DNA of 64,000 nucleotides from Phoenix dactylifera. Taxonomy: Eukaryota; Streptophyta; Magnoliopsida; Arecales; Arecaceae. The DNA is taken from contig NC_052404.1 of NCBI RefSeq assembly GCF_009389715.1, positions 7,772,745 through 7,836,744 on the forward strand. Reading direction: 5' to 3'. The notes below the pieces were generated by a model. It was not told the DNA's origin. It searched no databases and saw only the letters and a list, made by a program, of their open reading frames with translations. Of the stretch, positions 15,001 to 26,400 are shown piece by piece. The stretch's first letter is position 1; each line of letters opens with the position of its first letter. Position numbers and translations under genes: made by a program.

Positions 15001-17490
15001 ATATTCCCATGGTTACCTACAATTTGTTGTTACAATGTTTACCAATGACATCACAAAGAAGAAAGCAACTAAAATACATCTTAGTTGTACTCTAATCAAA
15101 ATAAAATATCTAATTTTGACTTAGAGCAAGGTCCGCAATCTCGGTACCATATATTGTATCAGTTCGGTATAGTACACCTCTGTGTCGAAAGAGCTCTCTT
15201 ACTATTTTTCTTAATTTTTATCTCGGTACGGACCGGTACGTACTTTGGTACGCTTCGGTATGGAGCGGTACACCTCGGTACGGGCGGTACGGAGCTTGCA
15301 CCGACTTGAATGTGTGTTTCGTACCGGTTTTCTCCTAGTACGACATGATATACCCTATACAGGGCGGTACGGCAGACCTTGACCTGGAGTTTATTTTCAG
15401 ATTCTTATTCAAAGCATGTCAAGAAAGCATAAGTGGTAACTGTTGGGTAACGCTTATAATAAGCCTTGCATAGCTGTTGGACAACAGGAGCAAGTAAATG
15501 TAGCTAAAGTATTATTGATTTCACATACCTGTTACAACTAACAACACAATGAACATATTCATGAAAACATTTTAAATAAGAAACATGATAGCTGAAACTT
15601 AATGGAGGATAAACCAGATACTAATTTTGGTTCGCATGCAGGGTATAAGTCAAAATTCAAAGAAAATAAGAGAAATAATGGATTATTTATATAGTTTTTA
15701 ACATTTTCCTACTATGGATGTTAAGAAAACATTAGACTTACATGTCAAATCTTTGACATAGAAAAAGATAAATCAAATCATTCAATTCGGTTATCAATGA
15801 GATGGTTGAGATGTGAATGTTAAGCAATCTAAACAAGATTTTGAAGAATGAGGCAAGGCACAAGTGAAGAACAATGCTCTTGTATTAGACATTATGGGAA
15901 GTGTTCCAACATGTTTCTAAAGCTTTTTATTAGACTATCATCTACAATAGTCAAAATAAATGAGTCCTTCGTGAAGTCATAATTTTCATGTCGAAAATTC
16001 TAAGTGAAATGGAGAAACGCACTCCCTAGAAGAATTCAACTTTTCCTTTGCCATGCACACTTAAATATAACAAGTCTAATAATAAAAAATCATCTGGCTT
16101 TTCTATCATGAATAAATATGTAAATGAAGATAATTTTGAACATATGAAAAAATATGGTTGTGCACAAAAGGGCGACTTATGCAATACTTTGGAAGATGTA
16201 AGTCAGTCCATGTTCATCAATTATGGTATTAAAAGTTTGTGATTTGATCAATAATGAGTTAATGCACAGTTATAAGTGGGCCTTTTATATGTCGATTCTA
16301 TAACTGTAATGTTGGAAGTGCTTATTTTGCTTTTAGGCGATTAATTTGAACAGCATACTGCAAACTTCTGCAACATTCAACAAGTTTCTACTGGAGAGGA
16401 GTAGAGGCAAGGAACATTAGGCCAATTAGGTGGAACATGAAATTGCCTCGCTCCATTAAAGGCATAAACAATGAGATTGTTGGGTTAAAGAAAGTGCACC
16501 TAATTGAAGAGTACTCAGGTGGATGTTCTGTTCAAATGTAGAGATGGTCTATGGTGTATAAGGAGATTAGAAATGAGATGAAAGTATTTTTGAGTGAACA
16601 AAGAATAAAAGCAAGCAAATCAAGCAGAGCAAACAGCAATTTGGAAGTTGGCATCGAAATCCATCTATTAGTGAAAATGACCATGGCAAGAGTTCTTAAG
16701 CCTTGTAGGTATTATGTCAGGCTCGCCATGCAATTGTTCGGGCAGCCCTTAGATGCTTAAGCAGGGTGTACCACTAAGCAATGATCGCTTTATCGCTAGG
16801 AAGGTGAAAAACCAATTTGTATATTTAGAGAGGCAAATAAGCAACCGCCAGATCACCAACTATCAATCATTCCATTCAGACGCATCAAAAAGTACAAGGA
16901 AAGAAACATTAAAGGATAATCAAATTAGTATCTTAACCCGCAAGAATCAAGAAGCTTCTCACTACGACGTGAGTTCTGGCATGAATTTTATGAAAAATAT
17001 TAAATTTTTACATGTTGGGATTCCATGACGGCTCGTTCTTTGGACGGCCAAACCATCTCCAGTCAACAGGAACAATAAATTCAACTTCATGTAGGTCATA
17101 GTCACCAACACATAACCAAAACAAGATCCACAATCAAGATTTCCATTAAAATACTAATTCAAAACATCCTTTTTTCAATAAACACCAACATATCCAACAA
17201 AAAGATACATTCTTGTTTTTCCCATTAACGAACTAGGTCCAAACAACTAAAAAATAAATCTTCCAGCATTATCTCGACCAAAAAAAACCCAACTGTACAC
17301 GACCAAAACCTAATAACAAGAATCCCGGTGCAGCACCTCACCGAAGGAACCGCAGAAAGATTCGATTTTGAGCCAAAGAAAAAGGTAGATTTAATGGTAA
17401 AGCAACGAAATGGAAGGGATGACCGGGAGGAGAGAGGGAGAAAGACTCGCCTAGTTGGGGATTGAGAGCATATCGCCTTCCGTCAGCCAT
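1..17490 (-). CDS. CAMTA: Calmodulin-binding transcription activator (CAMTA1/2/3-type), 3' end cut by window
   Basis: A nuclear transcription factor that binds CGCG-type promoter elements and answers calcium/calmodulin signals (family knowledge). Exons on the minus strand: 17451-17490, 14839-14958, 12692-12807, 11665-11753, 7140-7185, 5609-6065, 5134-5390, 1228-1725, 427-1118, and 1-281 (open at the edge). Phases agree at all nine junctions, giving 865 codons so far. It starts MADGRRYALNPQL. The CG-1 DNA-binding domain covers about residues 14-137 (motifs RWLRPSEICEIL, FDRKALRYFRKDGHNWRKK, VDVLHCYYAHGE, HIVLVHYRDV). A central LDSFGRWMNKEI motif is typical of CAMTA1-3. A TIG/IPT domain follows at about 530-626 (SPDWAYSGVETKV, CMFGELEVPAEV, RVPFYITRSDRLACSE) and ankyrin repeats at about 720-840 (GQGAIHLAAALGYDWA, RTGLHWAAYYGR). 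The calmodulin-binding IQ region must lie beyond the left edge. Intron 1 seems to use a GC donor. Introns carry four CCGGTACC-rich transposon copies. Confidence 0.95.
2673..2920 (-). mobile_element. Non-autonomous Mutator-like element, copy A (CCGGTACC-rich)
   Basis: 248-bp element in the CAMTA intron between exons 7 and 8, in reverse orientation. Left end AAGGTCCGCCGTAG, right end CAAACCATG (reverse complement CATGGTTTGCTGTACCGG). It is flanked by GTTTAGCGG (2664-2672) and GTTTAGCCT (2921-2929), a 9-bp target duplication matching at 7 of 9. The body is made of interleaved GGTACCGG/CCGGTACC words, strongly GC-rich and CpG-rich against the AT-rich intron. Confidence 0.75.
4497..4769. mobile_element. 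Stowaway/mariner-like terminal sequence, relic
   Basis: In the same CAMTA intron, CTCTCCCTCCGTTTCTATAA resembles the CTCCCTCCGT terminal repeat of plant Stowaway/mariner elements. The 14-mer TTCTATAAATGTCA at 4508-4521 recurs at 4756-4769, but in direct rather than inverted orientation, so a complete element is not shown. Probably a rearranged relic. Confidence 0.35.
8885..9350. other. Purine-rich (G/A) block inside CAMTA intron
   Basis: The plus strand of this part of the 4.5 kb CAMTA intron 4 is unusually rich in G and A (many GGGAG, AAGGG and GAGGG words) and stands out from the AT-rich flanks. I see no open reading frame, terminal repeats or target duplication. It may be old transposon sequence. 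Confidence 0.3.
9772..9965. mobile_element. Degenerate copy of the CCGGTACC-rich element family
   Basis: The stretch begins CAAGGGTTGACGTACTAG, resembling the family's CAAGGTYYGC..GTACC end, and contains many GGTACC/GGTAC-like words decayed toward AT (TCGGTACC, TATGGTACA, CTGGTATG). The right end near CACAATACTT fits the family's ACCTT end only loosely, and I found no target duplication. Confidence 0.4.
10573..11128 (+). mobile_element. Non-autonomous Mutator-like element, copy C (longest, 556 bp)
   Basis: Lies in CAMTA intron 4. Left end CATGGTCTGCCGAACCGG, right end GATTCAGCATACCTT. Flanks AATCCAAAC (10564-10572) and GATCCAAAC (11129-11137) match at 8 of 9. Outer parts are CCGGTACC-rich; the core (about 10785-11060) is a GC-rich insert with CGCGCG words. 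It contains a near-perfect hairpin, 16-bp arms 10925-10940 and 10942-10957 with one mismatch. Open frames crossing this element are by-products of its high GC and are not genes. Confidence 0.8.
11281..11535 (+). mobile_element. Non-autonomous Mutator-like element, copy D (diverged)
   Basis: 255 bp, 152 bp downstream of copy C in the same CAMTA intron. Left end CAAGGTCCAC, right end TAGCAAACCTT. Flanks CACCATCAA (11272-11280) and CACCAACAA (11536-11544) match at 8 of 9. The body retains ACCGGTTCGATAC and TTACCGGTACGGTA words but is less GC-rich than the other copies, so it is probably older. Confidence 0.7.
13064..13190. repeat. Small local duplication in CAMTA intron 2
   Basis: CCAAATGACCCTTTATAACT near 13064 recurs as CCAAATGATCCCTTTATAAC near 13160, and TCTAGTAAGTCTTTCACAT near 13094 recurs as TCTAGTAAGTCTTGCACAT near 13141. 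A nested short duplication without coding potential. Confidence 0.55.
15127..15380 (+). mobile_element. Non-autonomous Mutator-like element, copy E
   Basis: 254 bp in CAMTA intron 1. Left end CAAGGTCCGCAATCTCGGTA, right end GGCGGTACGGCAGACCTT. Flanks GACTTAGAG (15118-15126) and GACCTGGAG (15381-15389) match at 7 of 9. The interior has repeated CGGTACGG-type words plus a short AT-rich centre. Confidence 0.7.
17441..17454 (-). other. Apparent GC-AG splice donor of CAMTA intron 1
   Basis: On the minus strand exon 1 reads CCC CAA CTA G and is followed by GCGAGT. Joining that G to exon 2 (AC ATC GCA CAG, after a good AG acceptor at 14959-14960) gives NPQL-DIAQIL, the expected CAMTA N-terminus. 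The nearby GT (GCGA|GT) breaks the frame. A second, in-frame GT donor further on (CCCG|GTCATC, about 17421) would insert ten residues of low-complexity sequence between QL and DIA, which CAMTA proteins do not have as far as I know. Confidence 0.6.
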
Positions 17491-17860
17491 CCGCCAGCAG
17501 GAATCCCGCGGGACAACCTCGCATCGGCTGAAACCCGGCGATCGATTGGCTCGATTGTGTTCGAATGGGTACCGAGAGGGGGATACGAGCGAGGGGAGTG
17601 CGAGGGACGATCGTGGATTCTCGAAACCCTAACAATATCTATTCTTCCGCCTCCTCGGAATCGGTAAATCGGCCTCAACAACGAAACGAGATGGCGAAAA
17701 GAGAGAGAGAGAGAGAGAGAGAGAGGAGGGAGAGGGAAAAAAGCGAGGCCTTTTTTAACGAAGAGTAGAGGCCACTTGAAAGCGTACAAAGAAGTCAAGG
17801 GACCCCTTTCACACAAGAACTTGTGAAACCTATTAAATATTGCAGATAAGCCCTGCATAT
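17491..17860 (-). promoter_or_regulatory. CAMTA 5' leader/proximal promoter with GA/CT microsatellite
   Basis: GC-richer stretch directly upstream of the CAMTA start codon. It contains an uninterrupted (GA)n run on the plus strand at 17701-17725, which reads (CT)n in the transcript. CT-rich 5' leaders are common in plant housekeeping genes. No clear TATA box was located. Confidence 0.5.
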
Positions 17861-18617
17861 TCCCGTCTCGTGGAAAACTTTATCCTTTTACGTCTTGATC
17901 CCTAGCCCCTATGGTCACGTAGGCACGTGACCAATTTAACGCAAATAGTTTGTTACAACTCATTTCCAAATCAGCACGGATGAAATAATTAACCAAAAGC
18001 CCGTTTGGTGTTGTTGGTTTTGTATTTTTGTTACCTGAAAATAAGTGGCATAAGTTTGATCTCGGCAGTTGATAAAATTTCTTTTATTATTTTTATTATT
18101 TTTTGAAGGTAGATACAAGTTCTAAAGATTTTACAGGTGATTTAAGAAAAAAAATTGGTTGCATATATTCGTCCAATTTATTTCAGTTTTTTCTTGGATT
18201 TTTGAGGACGGAGAAAAAGTGTGAACAACATTAGACATGCCTTTGGCAATGTTATCAATAAGTAAATACATAATAATAGCTGTAGGACTTTGTTGTGTCT
18301 CCAAATATCCATTGCCTTATATTCCAATATGAACTTGGAGATAAAAAAAAGGCAGAGGGATAGTTTTATATTGTATATGTAAAATTCTTAATGAGATTTT
18401 TAGATTTGCAGGGCTACTTTGTATTGCAACCAGACAAAAACAACATATTCGAGATTAAAAAAAGAAATAGAGTGTACTTACATATAAACTTATTAGATGT
18501 ACTTTCAATGCACAGTAAAAATATGGGTGGGTTAAATTTAAAATTTTCAACTTCTTATTAACACCATCACTATATAAAAACCCATCATATTTGTGGTGTA
18601 TGATTTACACCACAAAA

Positions 18618-18792
18618 GTGGTACAGCATAGAACGACTGCCGCATTATTTGATCATAGAGATAGATGGCTATCAAATAAGACATGTGTATGGCATGCAAA
18701 ATGCATAGCGTATAGCATACAATGTCTATCCTATTTGATAGTCGTCAGTTTTCGTGATTAGATAATGCAGCGGCCATCTAGGGTTGCACCAT
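18618..18792. repeat. Fold-back (hairpin) element, about 80-bp arms
   Basis: The left arm starts GTGGTACAGCATAG and includes GCCGCATTATTTGATCA and GGCTATCAAATAAGAC. The right arm, reverse-complemented, reads ATGGTGCAACCCTAG, GCTGCATTATCTAATCA and GACTATCAAATAGGAT in the same order. The arms meet around 18698. This is either a small fold-back MITE or a source of a long hairpin RNA. No clear target duplication was found. Confidence 0.65.
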
Positions 18793-20274
18793 GCTTTAAT
18801 GCAAATTATAAAGAAAAAGAGTATAATGGGGAGCATGAAACCTTGGGATATACTGAAAACATAAAAGCTCAGGGGCTACATGCATGCTGGCTAATTGCCA
18901 ATCATCTTATTTAATTTAAGGGTCTTTGAAATATTTTGTCTAAGATTTTATCGAGAATATATATATATATAATATCTCCTCATATCTCTATTTGAAATCA
19001 ATCTAGATAATATTAATTTAATTTACAAAAGGCCCTATCTATTAGCCTGACATCTCTGTGACTAATCATGGACTCTAATTAAGTTAACTAAAGGTGATAA
19101 ATGATGAACGTATTTTTGGCTACTTTTAGAAAAGTTTCATGAACAACAAAAAAAAATCATCTCCTTCTGCATGGTAGCATAAAAAAAACTCTTCCCCTCT
19201 CTAGAGTTTGATGAACTTTACAATCAGTTTCTCTTATTAATTTGAGTCAAATCGATTCATTGGAGTTCTTAGTTCAATGATAACTCTAAAATATCTCATC
19301 TTGATTCTATAAACATATCTCTAGAATGAAAAAAAAAAACTTTTTTATTATTTCAGAAGTTAAGATTTCTTTAAATGGACCAAAAGAAAAAAGAAGCATC
19401 GATCATAGAAGAAATAAAAATTCTATTTATGTTTCATTCCTCGAATCTCCATCAAAGACTTTAAAAGTCGTAAATTTTTCGAGATAGCAAAGAGATGGAG
19501 AGCAGGGTTGGATGGAGATTTCAGTGACTCTCGAAATAGAAAATGAGGTAGAATAGTTCCATTCGGCGGAAAAAAAAAAAAATCTAGACTTTTATCTCAA
19601 TATTGTATTGGCTAGGATTTTTCTATGAAGACATGGATAATTTCATCTCATAAGCTGCAATGGCTCTAAACTAAAATGCTCCTGTCCACTATCTTCTTAA
19701 GCCCAACCTAATCCAAGGTGTTTTTGTAAAAAAAGTTAACATATTATATAATTTTGACAAAGTTTGGACGTGACATGTAAAAGATCACTAATTCAATTAT
19801 TATAGACAATATGATTCATTCTGGTCCATAGTACTCAAGAGACATGAAAAAAAATAATACCCATAGGACGATGGCTATTATTGCTAACCTTGTCACAACG
19901 TGGATATCGATGCAACGGATAAACTTCAATCTATAGGTAGCTTTTGTCTGAATTCTTCCCCAAAAACTTCCCCCAAGGGTTACAAAAGAAAACAGCCGAT
20001 CACAAGACTCACCTGCCAAGAAAATTACGAATTACGTGATGTTAAAATGTTGTTATCAAGGCTTTTGACCGCTACCTCTAGGACGACGCTGTCTGGTGGA
20101 CCCCACATTTGACAGTTCGGTGTACGGTACCTGGAAATCCATATGCGGGAGAAATATTCGCCGTCAACGTAATCTTCCGGACGCATCCCACCCGTCCGTG
20201 AAAGCCAGATTTAGCTCTTAGCTGTCATCAATTGAACCGGTCACGTAAAATCCAAGTCTGGATACCACCTATCC

Positions 20275-20780
20275 TATGTTTGGTTGGTATCAGATGGATA
20301 AAATTAGAAGGTTGGATAAATTCGGTTCACCGTGGGTAAAATTATTTTTTATTAATCTTTTTTAAAAAAATTCTAACACTATATTTATTTTTCCATTTAT
20401 ATTCACAATTTGTCAGTTGATTATTTATATAAAATTAATTAACATTTTAAATTAAATTATATATTAATCAGTTATTTATGTAATTAATATAGAATAAGTT
20501 AATTCATATATAATTAGTTTATAAAATTATTTATTATATTAAATTAAAAATAAATTTAGATATTTTTATAATTTTATATAATTATGAATTATAAAATTTA
20601 TAAATTTATATATTATTTATTTCTTTGGTATAAATGAGTATCATAAATTAATAATATTAATATTTTTTATAAAAAATAGTTTAATAAAAATATCGTACAA
20701 ATATTATTTTCTATTCTCTCTCTATCAAATGGAGAAAAAAATATATATATTTTTTTAATTTATCTTTCGTACCAAACATA
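20275..20780. mobile_element. AT-rich MITE-like element with terminal inverted repeats
   Basis: Begins TATGTTTGGTTGGTATCAGA. Its end, reverse-complemented, reads TATGTTTGGTACGAAAGATA. The first nine bases are identical and the following bases partly so. The roughly 500 bp between are almost pure A/T, with no open frame. The 'TGTTTGG' start is typical of hAT- or PIF-type MITEs in plants. The target duplication could not be fixed. Confidence 0.55.
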
Positions 20781-21147
20781 AAGATAAAAAAAAAAATAGG
20801 TATGGCTCCCATATGAATGAGATAGCCTTGCCACCAAGGTGGTACCGTGGTGGTAAGAAGGCGATAATTCTATTCGAGTTATTCGGATTCGAAACGTGCA
20901 ACCGTCGATTAAATTAGGGGACCGGATGCCCTACGCCCGGACGGCTTGTTGGCGGATATGCTTTCCTTCCATCTGTACCAAGATGGTGCCAAGTGTGACG
21001 TACTCATCTTTGGATAGAAGAGGATATGAGTAAAATGGAGTCTACCTACATCGAATATTCTTCTGACGAGATGGGGGCCCAGTGGAAGTTGTTACTTGTT
21101 ACGCTGGGGTAGGCTGGTCCCTTTCTCCTTTCTACCTCTTATTTTTA

Positions 21148-21150
<3 letters not shown>

Positions 21151-21193
<43 letters not shown>
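21151..21193 (+). repeat. Poly-A tract, 43 bases
   Basis: Uninterrupted run of A. It may be the tail of a retroposed (LINE/SINE) sequence on the plus strand or simple slippage. The sequence before it (CTTTCTACCTCTTATTTTTA) shows no recognised retroelement. Confidence 0.9.
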
Positions 21194-21194
<1 letters not shown>

Positions 21195-21862
21195 CCTTCA
21201 TGCGAGTGGGAGGGGTCCGTCCAAAACAAGGAGAGGTACGGATTAGGGTAAGCGGTCCGTTCTACGAGTAAAAAAAAATAAAGATCACGTGTCTTCATGA
21301 GATAGCCGTCGCAGCACGACCGAATATTATATGCGGGCTTCGCGAAGACAGCAAAGCGGCAGATCACGTGAGGAGAATTCCTTGGTGACCGTGCCCTTCT
21401 CGGCTTATCGGGCTTCACCGAAGAAATAGCAAAACACTAAATCCCGTCACACCCAAAATCACACCCCGTTGGGCCTTCCGGTGGGCCACCGCATATAAGG
21501 GAGAAGATCCTGGCCACCGTGCGTTTTGGCTTCTTCCGGTGCAGAGCGGTCTCTACAGAGAGTAGGGAGAGCGGGGTCTAGAAGGAGAGAGGCACGTAAG
21601 AAAATAATAAAATATAGTGGAGCCCACCAATTTGGGCCCTTGTCAGGTGCTGTTTCTGCGGCTTCCTGCGTCCTGTCCGCTCCGCAGGCTGGCCCACGTT
21701 CTCGTTGACGGGACGGGCGTTCACATTATAATGAACAGCGATAGATTTTGGTAGGCCCGGCATTGGGATAAGGATAATTAATTACATGGAACTTGTTGGC
21801 AAAAGATTTGGTTATTTAGTTTTTGATAGTCCCAGAGAACCAGCTAAAGCTTATGAGTTATA

Positions 21863-22318
21863 GGCGCCTTTGGTTCGCGGAAAAAGGAAGAAAAAAAATA
21901 TGATCAACTAAAAAAGTAATGAGATGCCTCTTGTTAGGTTAGAGTTTTTAAAATAAGAGAGACAAAAAAAGTTGTATTCTCATGTAAATATGACTTCCAT
22001 ATTTCATGGAAAGGTCTTTCACATGAGAAATATGGAAAAATTATTTTTCCACGAGTACGAAATCATTTTATTTTTATTTTTTTTCCAAGAAGACCATTCA
22101 GCATTAAAAAGATATTAAAGACTTAATTTTCATTAAAAGTATAATAGAAATTACACATAATTTTTTTAAAAAAGTGGATGGTCAACCAAACATAAGCACT
22201 CTGTAAATGTCATGATTAACCAAACATGCCAAAAGTAGTAAGCATTCTCTTTCTATAAATATGTTTCTCAGAAATTATATTCTTAGGAAGAAAAATGCTT
22301 TCCGCGAACCAAACGGGC
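21863..22318. mobile_element. MITE-like element, GCGCCTTTGGTTCGCGGAAA ends
   Basis: Left end GGCGCCTTTGGTTCGCGGAA. Right end, reverse-complemented, GCCCGTTTGGTTCGCGGAAA. The terminal inverted repeat is therefore about 20 bp with two or three mismatches, and the element is about 456 bp. The interior is AT-rich with no coding capacity. Probably hAT- or PIF/Harbinger-derived. The flanking bases do not give an unambiguous target duplication. Confidence 0.65.
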
Positions 22319-23411
22319 TCTGTACAGCTGTAAGTATGATTTCTGTTGACTATTTTTATTAAAAAAATAATTTGTACCGACTGCCATACTAACTACATGA
22401 CAACCTTTACTACGTTCCTGCCACTTTATGAGGTCACAGCATAGCTTGAGAGCATCAAAAGCGTCATGCCATGCAGGGAACCAGTCAGCAGTTGCATGGC
22501 TCGTCTGGATTGACACTGGTTCGGTGGAGTTTCATCAAGTTTTCCTTTTGCTTGTGGGTTAAATATTATACTTTGGTGGTTATCAGGGGGCGCGCACTGA
22601 TCCCTATCTTAGCGGTTGTTACTTCCTATCCACAACAATTGACTGCAGCATATTGGAATCGTGTGATGCATCACACCCTGAACTCGCTCAAGCACTGCTT
22701 CCCAACCAAGCTTTCCAATATAGGTTAAATCGACCGTCTTTTAACCACCGCCGAGCTATTTATTCATCTATCACTAAAGAATTTTATGGCTTTTTTTTTT
22801 TTAATTTTTCAGAGGCAATCACCAAATTTGCTTACATAGTAGGGAAAGAGAACATAGAATCAAAAAATTTGGTAATGCTTCTTTTTTTTTTAAAAAAAAA
22901 AGGCATCAAGGACCAGCTTTCAGATTTCCTATCTTTCTTCCACAATTAACTCTTCCAGCATCCAGCATCAACACTCATTAGATACTGCTGATCCTAACCT
23001 GGCTTGAACGATGGCAGAGACACTCGCCTGCGTAGAGCTAAGTGCGAGCAACAATATTGGAAATAAAAGAGGGTAAGATCCAAATTAACATGGATCTAGT
23101 CTAACCATGTTAGGACAAATCACTACACATATAAACCACATGGGATTCAATCTAGCAAAAAGCTCCGGATCAGCCCAAGGAGGATAATAGTCAAAACGTC
23201 TAGAAAACCAAATGAAGAAAAGACATTGAAGAGAAAATTACAGTACATTGGCACCTTTCTATACATTTTCAAAGGAATTAGTGTGGAGTAATCAGTACTC
23301 ATGTCCTCCCCAGAAAACTTACAATGTATTTATTCCTCTCCTTTATAGCATCACAGGCTTCCGACATGAATCACGTAAGAATCATTTGGAATCTTAGGTG
23401 ATAACACATAG

Positions 23412-26400
23412 CTAATGTTCAACCCCTTCGTTTTGATCCTGTCTTAGGGATTTCTCCTGAAACAAGATGCACAACCATTTATATGCAGAGCATCATTAAT
23501 TAGGTTATGAGAACCCGAGAGTTTAGAACAATGAGAATTATATGCAGATTATTTTGAAAGAGTTGCTGACCTTTATGCAGACATAAATGTAATGTACTTC
23601 ATTGTTTGCACCAATAATTGCAGCAACTGAGCTACCATCCTCATTTAAAGGTAACGGACGAGTCAATTCCCAGGTCTTCTGCTCTGAACTCTTCTCCATC
23701 CTATCTGTAACAGCAAACAATAGTCAAAACTGTTAAGTAAAACCTCCACGTTTCATCTGACAGCTGCAGTATATATAGAACTTTGATAATGATGCAAGTA
23801 GAACATAACATAAATTTAGTAAGAATAATAACAGGAAATAAGTACTTGATATAGTCTAAGCAAATCTGAATTAAGAAGCGATGCATAGCTCACCAGACAT
23901 TAAATAAAAACAGAATGCTGTAACTTTCATTAAGAAGGATCTTTCCCAAAACAGGAAGTATCTGAAATAGAGCAACCGTATTTAGGACTAAATCCAGATA
24001 ACTAAGCATAAGGACTTTGCTGATGATACGATTTACCAACTTGGGTTTCTTCTGTCTCTAGCATAGCATCAGAGCAAAGGACAGAAGCATTTGAAAATGA
24101 ACATGAAAAGCCAACACCGTACAGCTGAGTGTAGAAAATATCAAAACAAGCATTAAAAAAAAGGAAACTCTATTTCTTCCAGCTATTGACCCAAGAACTG
24201 AATGAAAGCAAACAACCCACCTCATTGATATGTGGAGAGACCTACTCTAAAGTTTACTCTTTGCAATCCCATACCCAATAGTAAATACCTTGGAATATGT
24301 CAATGAGAACACCCAAAAGCATAAATTTCCAGCCTCTCATAGGGAGGAGCCCGAAGTATATTCTGAATCCAAACATCAAACAGATGCCAACATGTGCATC
24401 TAAGAGAAAATAACTTGATAACCTAGACAGTATACAGCAAACAAACCCTTGTATACCTCAACTTTATTAGCAAAAAGATCAGAATCACCATCTTCAACCA
24501 AATTTTTACTTAAGAATCTCCAGGCAATTTTGATGCTACTTCTGCACCACTCATGTATTTAGCCCCATATTTTGGTCTAACGATCATACACCACCCTCCA
24601 TAACATCACCCCATGCCACTCCCAGTGTAAGCTAGCCAGAGTTTCTAGATATTGCAAAGAGGTTATTTAATTGATCTTATATTGAACATTATGGTTTTAG
24701 CCTCTCTTAATCCACATAACCCTTTGGATATTTCGTGTAGAAGGCATTCTTCCACAGACAGAAACTGTAGGTCCTGTTCTGACAGAAACTTCCATTTTAA
24801 ACTCAAAACAAAAAGGTTGCCAAACAGGAAGAAAGAGTCATGACATCTTAATATGCTTGCAGTCAGCATCTCTACTACTTTAACGGCAGAAGGTTTCTCT
24901 GACTAGAGTTTTCTTTTGTAATCTAGATGCCCTGTTTTAACCAAACTCCAACCATGATATTAATATTTTCCCTAGTGGCCTCCCAAGCAACTCCCCATTT
25001 CTGTTTCATCCATGTCCCAATGGGAAGGGCCCAAAGCCCATCAAGAGTGCAGACTCTGGAGCCTTTCCATTTTTTGCCCCTTTTTTGCTATCACCAATTT
25101 GAGGACTTCTCCTATATGAGGAGGATTAAGGAAGCTTTTCAACAGTATTATTTACTGTAGACAGGGCCCACAATATCTACAGCAGATGAGTTCACAATTC
25201 TTTTGGGAATGGATCACATGCATGGCACATGCTGAATGTTAGCATCCATAATTAAGTATCACGTGTCATGCCGAAGATTATATCAGAACATGAGAATACA
25301 CTTAATAGCAACGTGTAACAAATTCACCCACTATATATTTCATTTGAAGCTCCTCAAATATTTCCATCTTTAAGAAAGAGTATATTTTAGCATATTTGAG
25401 TCCTTATATGATTTACAGTACTTAAGCTTTCCCTGCCACATAATTTGATACATGACAATTTTTCGGGCTATATATGGATATAATATCATTTAATGTATTT
25501 CCATAATGCAGTGGTCAATAGTCAATGCACTACAGTGTGTAGTAAGGTTTGCTCCTCCTGTAGCGCTGATTTAATCCTACCTTGTGGCTTAAAAGAAAAT
25601 TCCCTATTTTTTCCTGACCCTAAATTAAATATTAAATAATGATAGACCGGAAATGAAAGTCTCTTTCTCAGAAATCGTAGTTAAACTTCATGTTTCACTG
25701 TTCAAGACAGTTTTTATCCCAAAAAACAAATATTTATTTGTGCTTCCTAAATATATATCTGTTCTTTCAAATATATTTCTAAAGAATCATCTATCTAAAT
25801 ATGCCAATGCTTGATGTGGCATCAACACCTGCAAGTTTGTTTGTTCCGATCCATTCCCTAACAGCAAATTCTGCAGAGCATGTCAAAAGTGACTTCCTGA
25901 ATCCATAAAATATCCTCGTTCTTGCTAGATGAAGCCCAAATTAGATTCTAAATCAAAACACCAAAAATAGCAAGTCCTAGCACAACAATCATAATCACCA
26001 AACCTCGGAAAGCCGCCAGCCCAAAAACAAAACCCTTGAAGAAAACAGGGGGAAAACAAAAATCTACTTAACAATCCCAGACAATTTGACACTACACGTG
26101 CACCATTTATGCATTTAGCCCCATTTTTCGCTCTAATGATCACATCTCATCCTCCATAATCATCGCACCACATAACTAATTTCTTTCCCATATAGATATA
26201 TAAAGTTTCCAGATATTTTGAAGAACTTCAGTTGATCTTATCTTGAAGGCTATATGACTTTCATCTCTTTTAATCCACATAACCCTATGCGTAGGCCCCT
26301 TGATATCTGCAGATCATTTTTCTACAGACAGACATTGAATTTCTTATCCCAAGATAAACTTTACCTTATAAACATAATATAATTAATTTGCCAAAAGTTG

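Larger units (their letters stand above)
17861..23411. other. Intergenic region between CAMTA promoter and methyltransferase 3' end
   Basis: AT-rich sequence with no protein gene I can support. It contains a fold-back element (18618-18792), an AT-rich element with terminal inverted repeats (20275-20780), a 43-base A tract (21151-21193) and a second MITE-like element (21863-22318). A GC-richer stretch at 21300-21760 has a TATA-like CATATAAGG near 21491, but no convincing exon follows. Confidence 0.6.
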
